A stretch of 64,000 nt of DNA, from NCBI RefSeq assembly GCF_963662255.1, contig NC_085047.1:16908924-16972923 (forward strand), written 5' to 3'. Position 1 is the stretch's first letter. The number at the start of each line of letters is the position of its first letter. The notes below the pieces were generated by a model that was not told the DNA's origin, ran no database searches, and was given only the letters and a program-made list of their open reading frames with translations. Below, in pieces: positions 1 through 13,392 of this stretch. Source of the DNA: Cinclus cinclus. Its lineage: Eukaryota > Chordata > Aves > Passeriformes > Cinclidae. Position numbers and translations under genes: made by a program.

Positions 1-1771
1 CTGCCTGCCAGGTCACTGGGAGCAAGCTTTGCAGGAGCACATTTGGCCCCTGCCATGTGCAAACAGCCACCTGCTCTGGCCAGCAACACCAGGGCTTCTC
101 CCAGTCTCCTTGGTTCCCATGCATTTGGGACTCTGTGCCCTGCCTATCTTTCCTGAGTGCATTAAAGAGATGTCATTTTTGGAGAGAATTCTGACTTAGG
201 CAGCTGGTGTTGGCGGGGGGTTTTACAGTGACTGCGTTTCATGCCACAGCTGTGTTCCTGCTGTGGTGTGGGGAGAAGGGCTGGTTACTCAAATCTCAAG
301 TGAGAAAGCTCCCACCCTCTGCATGGAGCATCAGCTGAAGGAAACATTTTGTGCCTGTGTAGTTTAATCCATAACTACATAGCTCGCAAGGAATTTTAAA
401 TGCCCAGTTTTCTGGCCTGACTAAGCTTGCCAGAACACAGGAATTTTTTTTCTACTGGAAACAGGAACAAAACTTGCCCTGAAATTGGTCTGACATCTTA
501 GTCCTGGTGCATTTTTGCTGCCATTATGATCATCATTCTCAAAATGTCCTTCCATAATAGCCTGTTGCAATTTTAACAATAGAACTTTACCTGCCTTGTT
601 CCAGAATTCTTCAGGATTTAGTCTTATAATTATATCAGCTATCGTTAATCTTACTACAGAAACTTACCAAGAGGATGGAAGTCACATATGGAAGTCACAC
701 TCTTTGGATCTCAGACACTGCACATAAAGGCCAGTTTCCCCTGCTGATTCATGCCATGCCTAAGAGGTAGCTTCCTCATTTGATCTTCATGGGATCAGGC
801 TCTCTATATGAAAAATTAAGGCATTCATGGCTCTGTCAGATGGGCTCAGAAAACTGAGTACTTAACACTGGGTGTAGATTGGATTCACCTTCAAGAGTTC
901 AAAGGAGAGAAGCTGAACTGTGGCCCAGAAAGGCTGACATTGATTAAAAAAAAAGTCTTTTTCTATGATACAGCACTATATCCATGCTCCTTGCTCAGCA
1001 ATAATTTATTAAAACTCCTTACTGCCTGAAAAACATTTAAGGACAGCTAAATGAACAGCAGCACTGGCAGGCAGTACCCTGCACTGTCCAGTTGGGTGAT
1101 TAAAACTGTGCCAGGCAAGTGTCTGATTTAACCTTTTTGTCAGGTTCCTGTAGCCTGTTAAAATCATACAAGATCCTGGCAGTACTGCTGACCTCCAGAA
1201 AAAGAGCCCCAAATAATTCCCCTGTGAAAGGCTGGCAGATGGACCTTCTCCAGTGGCTGATGTACTTGGCGCAGCCTGAAGAGTGACTGGGAGCAGCCCA
1301 GTGAGGGGAAGGAAAGGCTGGCAAGCAGCTGAAGACACCCAGATGCTCTCAGCAAGGAAGATGACATGTCAGAAGAGCCACCAGTGACATATGTGACTGG
1401 CTATGAGCAGTGACAGCTTGAGGCCAACACTGATTCTTGCATTCATCCATCTGGATAAATATTTGCTGATGTTAAGTGTGCTCACCAATGGGAATACATG
1501 ATTAAAACATTTCTAATTTGCAGTGCCTTCAAATGCATTCAAGTCAGGCTCCCTTCTCCAGGGGATAAATGGCGTTTATAAATCCTCAATATTTTTCTAA
1601 GTTCTGGTATCATTGCAGGTGAAAAATCAGGATATTTGTACTTTAGCAGCCTGTTAGGTGTACGTTGCCATTTGATGAAGACTCAGATGTACATCTGCAA
1701 CCCCAGGCCAAACTCATCTTCCAGTGAATATGTAATTGGTATGGGTTGAAAATGGGAAAAGGCAATGAGCA
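1..1771. other. unique non-coding DNA, no gene seen
   Basis: Mixed-composition DNA with scattered stop codons in every frame. The three overlapping minus-strand open frames at 1009-1367 are compositional and show no family motif. No simple repeat longer than about 10 bp and no mobile element was recognised. Confidence 0.5.
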
Positions 1772-1952
1772 GTTTTTACAGAATCACAGGCTGGTCTGGG
1801 TTGAGAGAGACCTTCAAAGATCATCTAGTCAAAACCCCTGCCATGGGCAGGGACATTTTTTTACTAGGCCAGGTTGTTCAAAGCCCCACCTGACCAGACT
1901 TACTTCCCAGGAAATGGGGCATTCTGCTACTCTTCAGCCTGTCTTGCTAGGA
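1772..1952 (-). repeat. CR1 LINE 3' end fragment
   Basis: Read on the plus strand, the segment starts with ACAGAATCACAGGCTGG, continues through GACCTTCAAAGATCATCTAG and CCCTGCCATGGGCAGGGACA, then CCAGGTTGTTCAAAGCCCC. This is the reverse complement of the standard 3' terminal region of avian CR1 retrotransposons, so the element lies on the minus strand with its 3' end near 1772. The match fades after about 1950. It is a typical 5'-truncated, non-coding copy. The short open frame 1746-2165 that crosses it is incidental. Confidence 0.85.
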
Positions 1953-4900
1953 AAAAGAAAAAAAAATCTGGAAAAGGTCTTTCATTCTAATTTACAATTT
2001 TCTTTTCTTTCTATTTTTTTTTTAATGTGTGAAATGGTAATCTATGTTATTGATCATTTTGTTTGCTGGCCTTTTGTTAGCACCTTTCTGTTCTGCTTAA
2101 CACCCCAGCTTGATAGGACTCAGCACAGGTTGTGTATGACCAGGGTTCTTACCTTACACTGCTGACTGCTCCAGTAGCGAGGCTTTCTTTTTTACACCTC
2201 TTTCTTCTGATCTTTTTGCAGGGTAAGGTAGCACCAGCCAGACCAGAAAATCAGGAACCCTAATTGCTGGAGCTGTGCAACTGAAATGATGGAGTTTCCT
2301 AAGAATACAATGGAGATAAGAAGCTGCCTAATAAACAAACAAGGAAACAGGATGCCTGTAGTCCATCAGAAATGTAATCAAAGCCTGGATAAGACTTTGA
2401 TTTGGTGTACTTTAAGACAAGGCTGTGTAGACTTGGAGAAGTCCAATTACAGCATCTCAACTCACATGGAATAAGTTGAAGACAGGGCTGATGGTGAACA
2501 GGCCTGGAATGAAAGCTGAGCACTCAGCAGAAGTCAGGGATTGATGAGGAAACAGAATGTGTGTTCTTGTCACACAAGACACACTCTGTGTGTTCTTTGT
2601 AAGAAGAGATTCCCTGTAAGTAACTTACTCAATTTATATAAAAGGGAAGCCCAGCTCCAGTCTTTAGACAGGCATTTCTACAGTGTTGGACCCCGCCAGG
2701 TGCAGTGTTGTGTTTGCTGCTTTGCAGCCAGTGAATCAAGAAAGCTGGGGATGACAAATACAATACTGAATCAGACCTGTGCTAAAAGACAGCTGAGTAA
2801 ATTAGGAATCCTGGCTGGGGAACTGGAGGGGGCAGAAGGGGCAAGGACAGCCTGCTGAGCACTCCTTATGACCAGCCTGTGACTTCACATAGGCAGCCTG
2901 GCAGAGCTCATCAAATCACCACCCCGCTGGTGGTGACTGTGGGGAGGTGGCTTCTGGGGAGAAACAGCAGCTGAGGCTGCATAGCAGCACTTGCAAAGTC
3001 CAGCACAGCTTCCTGACAAGCAAGGTTTGAAGCATTCATTATTACAGAGGCTGTGGCATCATAAAGCTTTTATCCACTTTAATTTCTGTTGGTGATTTAA
3101 AAAAAATGTAGACAGGCTACCCAATCTTTTGCTCTTAGTATAGAAAATAGTCTGGGAAAACGGAATTTAAAATAAAAAAAAATAATTTCCAGGAATATAC
3201 CTTTTATCACAAGAGTTCTGGTGGTACAGAAAAAGGGTACAGAAGGATCTTGAGCTGCTCTGGCTGAAACCAAAGTGCCTCCTCCCCACGGGCTCTGACA
3301 TATTTACCTGAGGCATCAGACGCATCCAACTCCTGCATGCCCAAGGTGAAGATGGAGCAACCAACGTGACTCAGTCACATTGTGCCCTAAAAAGGGATGT
3401 GACCAGACACCATCCCAGACCTCAACATCCCCACAGGCGCTCCCCAGCTTTATCAGACTTGTGACTTTTCCCCATCTCAGCTGAAGGTACAAGTATCTGC
3501 TGCCTATAACATTATGCTATCATGCTCAGACTTTTGGCTATTCAAAGAAATCGACTCCTTGGAGGTCCCCTGAGGCCAGAATCAGCTGAACCCCATGGAT
3601 CTGCCTGCCCCCCAGCCAAGGCAGCAATCCTACAGGTCTCTCTCCCAGCCCTCATATTTGCAATCAGTGCCTCAACAAGATGCTGATGAGTAAGACAAGC
3701 AATTCTGAAGGTTAAACATTTTTGCAGCTGGCGATGCCATTCCTCTACGATTAAAGGCAAATGTCTCAAAGCTACTTAAATCCTTGTTTGCTGCCAAGAC
3801 AACTACACTTCTTTGAATGACAGGCTTAAATCTTTCAGGAGAGATCATGTTGCTGTGCCTCTGTCATTTATGGGCTTTTCAGAGATATAGTAATTTTTAT
3901 GCTTCGGGCAAAGCCATGAAAAACAAAAACCTAACTTATTCATAAATCAGAAGTATTTTCCTTCAAGAAGAGTAGAGTCATTAATAGCAGCAACCCTGTA
4001 ATATTTGCTAATGACATGTTTAGTGAATGTTTTCCAGGAAAGTGACATGAGGCAAGCCACTAACATTCAAGGTTTTACCTTTGAAACAGAGGCTTGGTTT
4101 ACAGCTATTTTGCCTGGCGGTAATTTCTCCCACCACCTCAGCAGGGCCATCAGCTGGACACTCTTGGATTTTTGTTTGCACTTTGCGACATTCTCTGAGC
4201 TCAGCTCTTCATGAATCTAGGCTGAGACCAGCTGCTGCTTCTTACTTTCATTTCTCCAGTAAAGATCTTTGGGGTCTCCTTGGGCCCATACTGCTTTGAA
4301 ATCGCAATTTTCTCACTGCTGGTTACCTCATAGCAACCTTCTACCATTTTCAAAGCTCTCCATCTTCCATTCTTAGTGTTTGCTATTGAAATCTGGGGAG
4401 TAACCCCCAGAAATTAGTTTTTTTATTATTATTTTAGAAAGATGGATTTGCTCTGTTCATCTAATCTAGGACTTTTTAGTATAGGAAACTTGTCTGCAGG
4501 TTCAGTCTTTGCACGGAGTCTTATACAGCAAACAGTTTAGCTGAACTTTGGCTCAGCAGTGCCTGCGCCCATTTAGGGAGAGCAGGTGCTCCTGAATAAC
4601 CTGTACTGACCTGGGATATTTTATTCCCATTTGTTCTGTTTCCAAGCACTATTCTTGACCCAAAATCTACAGAAGATAAACCTAGCAAATGCTGCATTAC
4701 CCTCAGTGCTTTGCAGAGAGTTATCTTTAGACTTTCAACTCATCAAGGATTAGTAGGAACTCTGTCAGGTAACCCCATCCATGCTCACTGCTCTCTCCAG
4801 AGTACATTCAAACACACTGTGATTGTTCTCTACACATTAAAATATATATATATATATATTAAAAAAAATCCGAGACTTCCTTTAATGCTGGGGCATTTCT

Positions 4901-7900
4901 CTGGTCCAGCCAGCAGTACTGTGCACGGTTGGAGTGTTGTATGGGAGCAGCAGGGTGGAGAGGGCAGAAGCAGGGACAGCTGGAACTCTCTTGGCCATCC
5001 AGGGAGGCGTAGCTCCTGAAACAGTCTGTTGGCACCACGAGGTGGGGACGTGGAGTAAAAGAAACCAAAACTCAAACATAAATAACCTCTGGAAATGCGC
5101 CAGTAATTTCTTTGCACATAAAAATCAAAATACAGCCTTACGGGAAAGCCTTCCCTACCCCTCCCTCAACGCCGGCCCGGCTGCTGAGTGCAGTCTGTCT
5201 CAAAGCTAAAGTTTGCTGGTGCCTGTGGTTTTCCAGCCACAGGGTTAGCTTATTCAGTCTTTGTCTGGGGTTTTGTCCAGAGAAAGTATCTGTGACCTGC
5301 AGCAGAAGTTGGTTTTCCCCTTTCCAGTTTATCTGGCTGTTGGGAGGCTCCATCTCTGAGCCCGCCAGTGAATTGTTTTCTTCCTGCCTGTCATCTAGCA
5401 GTCACATCTGCTGGTTCAACAGTGACAGCGCATTTTCAAACAGGCTTAAAATTCAAACGGACTCAGATTATCTCAACGTAATTTACCCATAAACTGCCAA
5501 GGTAAGAGCATCAGACTGTCCAGGTATCACTGAAGCTAAAGGAATAAAGCTGTTTTGAGTGCATAGGAGCTGTTCGTAGCTCATGCTTTGGATCGCTTTT
5601 AGTCAAACAATTCACCTTAAAGCAGGCACAGAGCAGAATATCACCCTCACTGCCTCCTAAAGCACTTTGCAATGAACTAGGTTTTAATATCAGAATATTA
5701 CAGTTTAACAGCACCAAGAGATAATGGGGGAAGCACAGGGTTTCCATAAGACATTGGTGTATTTTGTCTTTTACGTTTGCTCTGAGCTTTGCTTTGGTGA
5801 CACAATGTGCTGATATGCCATTACCATAAATTCAATTGTTCGCACATTCTCTCTCAATTTTCCATCCTCTGGCAATAAAGCTACATTTAGAAAGGGCTGT
5901 CTTTAGCAATTGCTTGCCATCCTTTTATTGATGGATTCTCAGAGCATCTCGTTGCACTGTTTTTCTATTATCCATTTAATGGTTTTTCATTTACTCCAAC
6001 ATAGATGGACCAAGAAATGTTTTACCACAATAGCTGCCACCTCCACTTTCCACTTGAGCATAAGATGGGGGGCTGAAGGGAGAACAGTGGGGATTTTGTC
6101 CATGAATTTTTAATTTAATTTTCAAATTAATTCTACTTTTATATACTACATCCTTACTGCTCTGAAGAGTTTTTTTGTTTTTGTCCCTCAAATACAGGAA
6201 TCGTGCACTTTAAACTGACATTTAGAATTTTGCTAAAATAAGCATTGGCTGTTTAAGTACCTGCTTTATATCACAAAGAACTCAAACTGAAAAACTTATT
6301 TTGTCAATGATTTTGACCAGATTTAACTTACTAAACTTACCCTAAGACATTGCTGTTACTGGCAAAATTAGGTGAACTACTATTGTTTACTCTCTGTTCC
6401 AATGTCTCTTGTTGCATCTGGTTGCCCAAATAGGATGTACCTAAACAGGATGAATTAGGAAGGCACTACTGTTTCTTAGAAGCACTGTGTTCCATAGATA
6501 TAAGTGAGACCTGCAAGGAAAAGGAATCTCTTTCACAAAAACAGATGATAAAACAATAAAAAACCCCACAAGAACCAGGCACACAGCTCAGCACCTGAGA
6601 CGAGTGGTATGGAGCACAAAAAGCTTTAATTATGATGATGAACAAAACACCTCAGAATGAAATTACAGTGGACAAGCCACTGTTTCATAATTCTTAGTTT
6701 ATTTTATTCAGCCAAATTGATCTGTTGTTTAACAAACACAGTCTAGTCTAACAAGGCAGTATCTATTCTCTCTATGGTTTCAGCAAAATCCCATTAATCG
6801 GAAGGAATAATTTTTCTTTTGTTAAGCCATTTGACATCCATCTCCCTGCATATCAACAGGCATGGCAGCCCTTTCACGGCTCAGAAACCTTCTTGCCACT
6901 GCTTTGATGGTCTTGCACAGAGATGAAGCATCTTGAGAAAATGCCTCTCTTTTTCATCATGTTTATGGTGGGGTGTGCATTTCTTCAGGAGGCTCCACTC
7001 ACTCCAAGTACTCACTACATGAACTCCTGCACAATGAACAGGAGTTATTCAATGCACTTTCAGGCTAAACCTGTCTTATTAAGTGCAGTTTCAAAAGGTT
7101 ATTTTCCATCCTCATGAGGTAGTGTGAGCAGGAATTGGCTCCCAGGCTCCCTCAGCTATCTATTCTAGTCTGTGGGAAGCCAGGCACATGGGGGCTGTGC
7201 CATCAGCCTCTGAGGGACTAAATGCAGAATGATGTTGGGATGTTTCCTCCACACAGGATAGAGAGAAAACTCAGTTGTGGCCACAGAAGGGCAAATTGGC
7301 CAAAGCAGACAAAGCATTGTCTACTCAGTGATTGAATAGAAAGAGGTATAAATTAAATCTGGCCTACTGAAGAGTTGAGGTGTAAACATCTAACACCAAA
7401 AACCAGAAATTACATTCAAAAACATTTTTAAAAAAGCAATTAAATCTCATCTTAGGGTTAAGCAATCACCAGTTCAATAATGTGTGAATACAGGATTAAA
7501 TAATATCTATGTGGCTGAAACATGAAGTAGCCATCAAAATAAATCTTCTAGGGCAGGTATTTGCCTGTTGTGTTTGAAGGTGCTTTTGTCATTGAAACGT
7601 GAATCTAAGACGTGCTAGATATCTTCTTCAAAAGTTTATAAAAAATAGCTGAAGGCTGAATAATTCTCCACAGCATTGTGTCTGTGGAAAAAAAAACCCA
7701 AAAAACCAAACCACACGCACACACACAAAAAAAATCCCCTGACCAAAGTCAAGAAACATTTAGATGGCAAGGAGAAGTAAAACAGTAGAATAAGGAAAAA
7801 AAAAAAAAACCACGACCCCCCACTCCAAAATACCACCCTCCTCCTACACTTTTTTCTAACTTGTAACAACATGGTCTTCCATTTCAGGATTATGTGGGGT

Positions 7901-8439
7901 TGTGTGCAAGGGCAGCCTCAGGGGCTGCTGGATGTGTTTAGCAGAGGGACAAACCTGACACCCCTGGGCCAATGGCCCTGATGCCACTTGATCAGACTGG
8001 TTACAGGTGAGCTGCTTAGAAGATGAGCTCATTTACAGGAAAATCCTGCAGGACACAGTTCACAGGTCACCTCATCCCAGCTTAGCCTAAAAATGCACAA
8101 CCTGACTGCCTGAAACCCTGAATTCCTGAATAATAATTCCTGAACTAACTGAATAATTGTTCAAAGAGTGAGATTAGACTGCAGCAGGTTCAGAAGTTTC
8201 TGTTTGACCACAGAGAAATAATTTTATTTTCTTGTCAATATTCTACAACTGAGAAAATCATCATCTTGTCATGAATTTACTGATCATTTCATTCATGCAA
8301 CAAAAGAAAAAATACCCGGGAAGCATGATCTCTTTGTTTGAACTCAATCATTTATTCTGCTCAATCTCATTCCAGGCTGAAATTAAATATTTTTTTCTTC
8401 TCCACCTAAATAAAATGTGATCCAACATATTACGCAGTT
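1953..8439. other. unique AT-rich DNA with simple repeats
   Basis: No gene recognised. It contains a TA dinucleotide run (4842-4859) and an A-rich/CA-rich stretch around 7687-7735 with a further A14 run at 7796-7809. A small dyad, CACCAC then GGTGGTG, lies near 2918-2936. Open frames here (for example 5112-5492 plus and 5511-5747 minus) are short, overlap on both strands and show no domain signature. Confidence 0.45.
4842..4859. repeat. (TA)n microsatellite
   Basis: An alternating AT run of 18 bases, followed directly by an A8 stretch. It lies in otherwise unique DNA. Confidence 0.9.
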
Positions 8440-8900
8440 CTAATCTATTTTGCCCAGCTACATTTTTATGCTGATAATGGAAAATTAATTTAACCATATA
8501 TGCCCAGGAATATCATCACATTTTGCATGGACAATAAAACCTCATGAGGAATTTGACTCGTGAATGTAGCTTCCAGGAAGATGTTAATTTCCAATTGCAT
8601 TTTCCCCCCAATAGATTCTTAATTTGCCTTGTTCTATACGGTTTCCAGTTATCATTTTGTATGGCAGTAAAAATCAGTGAAGCAGCAAAAGCTCATAGGC
8701 CCCTGCCTAGGTTTGATTTATGTAATGAATGGCACAATATCGTTGGTCTGCGTAATTGAAATTCATTCATCTCCCACTGTTTGTAATGCAGTCATAAAGC
8801 ACTTTATGTATTTATTGATAAACCATCATTTTATTTGCAGCAGTGTTGGGAAAAAGAAACATGCTACCTTCATTTTCTTGTTCCATGTATGCTTTCCATG
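8440..8900. other. candidate conserved non-coding block
   Basis: CpG-poor, AT-rich DNA with a dense series of homeodomain-type cores: AATTAATTTAACC near 8483, TAATTTGCC near 8621, GCGTAATTGAAATTC near 8750 and TAAACCATCATTTTA near 8819. There is no repeat signature and no coding frame. This texture is typical of vertebrate developmental enhancers, but the call rests on composition only. Conservation cannot be judged from one sequence. Confidence 0.22.
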
Positions 8901-8994
8901 GTTGAAATTTGTAGATCTATGTAAAACCTGTTTATTCCCACCACCTTCTGCTTTAAGGCCCAAAATGTCCCTATAAAGCACCATTAATCTTACC

Positions 8995-9015
8995 AAAAAA
9001 AAAAAAAAAAAAAAA
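8995..9015. repeat. A21 homopolymer
   Basis: Twenty-one consecutive A residues followed by GGCTGTGG. No retrotransposed body was recognised on the 5' side, so it may be a simple repeat rather than a poly(A) tail. Confidence 0.85.
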
Positions 9016-12000
9016 GGCTGTGGTAAAAAGTGAAGATTTCAAGACTTGAATTAATACGCATGAAAAATCTGAGTAGTAAGTAAATTCAACAGCTGACCTG
9101 ATGTTTCAGACAGCCTGCTTTCTCCCACAGCAGGAAAGCATCTCCAACCATTTTTCTGATGGTAAATTTTCACCCTATCAGGGAAAAGAACATTGAAATA
9201 TCATTTTTCTGAGACATTTCCTGTATGAACTTTTTAAAAATAATTGAAGCCTCACTCGACAAACCACAACTGCCTCTTGCACAAATGTAATCAGGTGTTT
9301 TAATCCTAATGTCAGCAAAAATTTCATGTGCTTCCCCCACCCCCCCTTTTTTTTCTAGAAATGCTATGTGTTATATTTTTATTTCTGAAGGCATCATTTT
9401 ACCATTCTGCTTTTCTCTATTGTCCCATTTTCCTCATGATGCAATTAAACAAAATCATATTTTCCATAAAAGATGTATTCATTCTGGCGGGGGTCATTAG
9501 ATTGACAGCTTTGAAGTGAAGAAGTATTCTTTATCCTACAAGAAACCAGGAAAAAAGGAATAACGTGCCTTCATCCTAACCCTGAATGAACTGCTTCTGC
9601 AGACTGTTCAGAGCACACACAGTCTCGAGAGCCTGCTCCAGTTCATGACACCTCTCTGGGAGTGCTTGAAAGGATCAATAGAATTTCCTGTACAATGAGA
9701 ATCCAATAACACGTCTCTTTATATAAGGGATGTGCCTGTCTCCAAAAAAACTTATTTCATAACAGCCAAATCTAAGTCACTGAAAGGTCATCACTTTAAT
9801 TTAGGTCTGAATTGTGCTGGGTACTTTCGAAGCCCTGCTTTTGAAAATGTGGCATTTTACTGCACCAGATCCTTGATTTACCACATGAAGGTGTCAGTAG
9901 GTTTTAATCTGTGGTGGAAAAGACAGTTTATCACTTTTTACTCCTTGGCTTCAACTGGAACTCTTTTGGAGATGCCTAAGGCCAGCATTTAAGCTTGGCA
10001 ACCCCCTGCACTGTGTCCTAACACTGGAATCTGCATTGACACCTTTCCATGTATTCTGCCTCTTGATAAATGACTCTGATGGGAACTGATGCCTTTGGTG
10101 CCTAAAACCTGTGCTGAAACGTGCTGCAAGGGCATGGTAAAGAAAGTCTTTTTGATTACTGAGTGCCCACAATTCCTGGGGTGGTGGTGGTAGTGGAGGG
10201 AGAGGAGAGGAGATTCTCCTTTTCGTAGCAACTAAACTTACTGCTCAGAAGTGTTTGAAGCACTGAATGCCAACGTTTGCCTTTACAGCAGGCTGCAGCA
10301 TGAGAGGCAGCATCTCTCTTTTACTGCTCCTTGGGGACAAAACAAATGAAAGCATTTCCCCTGAAACAAACCAGCAAACTAAAAACTAAACCAAGACACA
10401 GCCTGGTATCTCTTGACATCTTGTGACCAAGCCTCCTCTCCTTCTAGCAGTCTAGAGGATTGATTTATGGTTTTCAAATGTCATTCTCGACATACATAGA
10501 GTCATTGGTATTGGCACACAGTGCTATTTCAAATGGAACTTGCTAATTTTGCTCTTTTAAATGTCGGTGGTAAACGTTGGATTTATGGTTCCCTATGAGG
10601 CAATTTCAGCTGCTACACTCACAAGTGTATATGAACTGTGCTATTTGCTTATTTACCTTTCATTTCTTGCCAATGAACAAAAGATTTAGGAGGTACATGG
10701 GGGTCTGATTGATGCAGTAGGGTACCACACCACTGTTTTTAGATACCAGGTCTCTCTCATGGGCTTTCCTACTGGGTTTTTGGTGGTGTTTTGACTTCAG
10801 AAAGATGGTCCCAGGACATCCCTCCATGCCAGCAGTGATACTCTGAGGACAGGGAAAGTTCACAGACATTTGAGCGCTGGATGCCAAGACAAAAAGTCCA
10901 GAGACAAGACAGCATCCAGGATAACCTGCTCTTAAAAGCAGCCCTAGCAAGCAGCCACTCCCCACTCCTTGGTCACGGGTCATGACAGAAGGAGCTTGAA
11001 GGGATGGCCACATGGAAAAATTAAAAATATGCTACAGAACAATTTTTCAGGGACAGAGCTGTGCCCTGGTGGTTCCTCTCACAGTGACAAGATGACACAA
11101 GCACCAGCAAATACCTATAGATTTGCTCCACCATGACTAGAGTTATGTTTCAGTTGGATTTGGTACATGAGGTGTCAGAACTGAGGCTGAGTCAGACCAT
11201 TTTTTTGCTAGCTAGTAAAGTCTGGAAAACAATGGTTCCCCTTTTCATCCATCTCAACCACACATGGCGGGGAAAAAAGGAACTAATTTTGCTTCATGTA
11301 AAGAAAACTTTATATTTAGGATGGTTTAAAATATTAAAAGAAGCTTGAGCTTGAACTAGTATATGGTAATTTTCTTATTAATATCTTGAAAAGTATCATT
11401 CTGTTGTACAAATATTTCCCTTCCTCACATCAAACTAAAATCTGGATTTCTCATTTACTTTGGTCATCTTTAAATTACTAGGTCCATTCAAACATTTATT
11501 TGAAACTCCACATTAATCTTTTTGCTAACATTTAATGATTAAAAAAAATTTCTTTTACGTCCCAATGCTGTAAATCTCCTTCCCTTTCCTATGTCTTATT
11601 TGATATCCTCTTTTGAATCCTTACATCTTGTACCTGCCAGCTTCACTGACCGATGTGTACAAGAGCAGCTAGCTGTGATTTTTGGCAAAAGGAAAATAAT
11701 AGCCCACAACACAGGGCGCTGAGAAACCGAGCACAACAAATTTTAGGACAACCAGTGAAGAATGTACTTGAATGTTTGGGGCTTAAAAAGAGATACCTTG
11801 GACTGGGAATGTTTTTTCCTAGGATGTGGTCTCCTTCCCCCTCTAGAGAATATAAATAATTTTTTACAATTGTCATTTAAAATTAAAGCACATAGATTTG
11901 TTAGTGTTGACCTTCCTTTGCCTCCTTAACTATCAAACATTGTTGCTTGTAATACAGAGCAAGCCTCAAATGGCTTACCAAACTGTAAGAAAAGAATTGG

Positions 12001-12744
12001 AAGAAATGGAGAGTTCTCCCTCCCCACATCCAAAAAATTGAAAACAATAATTGACACCGTGTGAATAACACAAAAACCCTTCTGAAAATTCAGGTACCTT
12101 ACAGACTGCTGTAATTTAGCATGAAGTTCTCAAGACACTCTAGCATGTACTAAAAAAAAATAAAAATCCTGCTTTCAATCATGTGTCAAAATAAAAAAGC
12201 ATTTTCAATTTTAAAAAGACAAGTTGCAGAGAGGGATCGGTGAAGTTTAATGATAGAAGATTTTATGCGCTTTTTAGAAATGTTTCGCTAGGAAAAGATA
12301 AGTAGTTACACACAAGAATTATTAAAATGCAGTGGGTAAGCTTGTCTCTGTCAAGTTTGATCATGATTTACAAGACCCTACTCAGAACAAGAATCTGGCT
12401 TTTGTAGGCCATTTATTTACAAATTAAAATGGAAGAGATGCACATATTTAAGCTCTTTGCTGGCATCATAACCAAAAATTATGGACCTTCCTCCACTTCC
12501 CTGTAACAATGCTGACTGACTGAATGTGCTATTCAGAAATGAGATGGCCCCAAAGTAGACATACTTCATCAAAGATGATGACAGCCACAAGGAACTAGGT
12601 TTTTGGATGATTTTTTGCTTTGGAGACTGTGTAGTAGTTGACATGGATACTTTGCCTGATGACCAGCAGAGCACTGCCAATATTTTTTAAAGGAATTTCT
12701 ACAACTTTTCCCTTGACACAAGGAACTTGTGCTCCAAAGCACTG
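9016..12744. other. unique AT-rich DNA, no gene seen
   Basis: No repeat family or gene was recognised. The largest frame is 10660-11013 on the minus strand (117 codons). It shows no motif and overlaps nothing supporting an exon. Short A-rich runs occur near 12151 and 12192. Confidence 0.45.
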
Positions 12745-13392
12745 ACCTGGGGGTGCTGGCTGACATCCAGCTGAATGTGAGCCTGCATCTGCCCAGGTGT
12801 CCAAGAAGGAAAATGGGACCTGGCCTGTATCATCAGTAGTGTGGCCAGCAGGACCAGGGCAGTGATTGCCCCCTGCATTTGGCACTGGTGAGGCCACATC
12901 TTGTGTGCTGTCTCCAACTCTGGGTCCATCACTAGAAGAAGGGCATTGAGGGGCTGGAGTGAGTCCAGAGAATGGCAATGGAGCTGGGGAAGGGTCTGGA
13001 GCACAGGTTGTGTAAGGACCATCCGAAAGAACTGGGCTTGTTCAGCTTGGAGAAAAGGAGGTTTGGGGGTGACCTTATCACTCTCTACAACTACCTGGGA
13101 GGAGGGTGTCTTCTCCTGGATGAAGTCACAGAACAGTAGAAAAAGGACTCAAGCTGTGGTAGGAAAGATTTAGATTGGATAGGAGGAAAAATTTCTTCAC
13201 TTAAATATGGTGAGACATTGGAATAAGCTGTCCATGGATGTGGTGGAATTTCTACCCCTGCAAGCATTCAGAAAAATGTCAGGACGTGGCACACAGGGAC
13301 ATGCTTTAGTAGTGAACAGAACAGCCCTGGGTTACTGGTTGGACTGGAGGGATGTAGAGGCATTTCCATCCTCAGTGATGCTACAGCTCTAA
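12745..13392 (+). repeat. CR1 LINE, 3' end of ORF2 plus 3' UTR
   Basis: The best-preserved mobile element of the window. Diagnostic CR1 landmarks occur in order on the plus strand: GTGTGGCCAGCAGGACCAGG near 12839, GCACTGGTGAGGCC near 12881, GAAGAAGGGCATTGAGG near 12935, GGGTCTGGAGCACAGG near 12990, CTCTCTACAACTACCTGGGA near 13081, TTTAGATTGGATAGGAGGAA near 13170 and AAATTTCTTCACTTAAATATGG near 13190 onward. The copy is 5' truncated, as usual for CR1, and keeps only the end of the reverse transcriptase ORF in a degraded state. The terminal octamer repeat is not clear after 13392. Several short open frames on both strands (for example 12595-12978 minus and 12901-13173 plus) are shadows of this element, not genes. 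Confidence 0.93.

Noticed and set aside
12595..13392. Overlapping open frames of 60-127 codons at 12.6-13.4 kb
   Set aside because: They fall in or across the CR1 fragment and are frame shadows of it.
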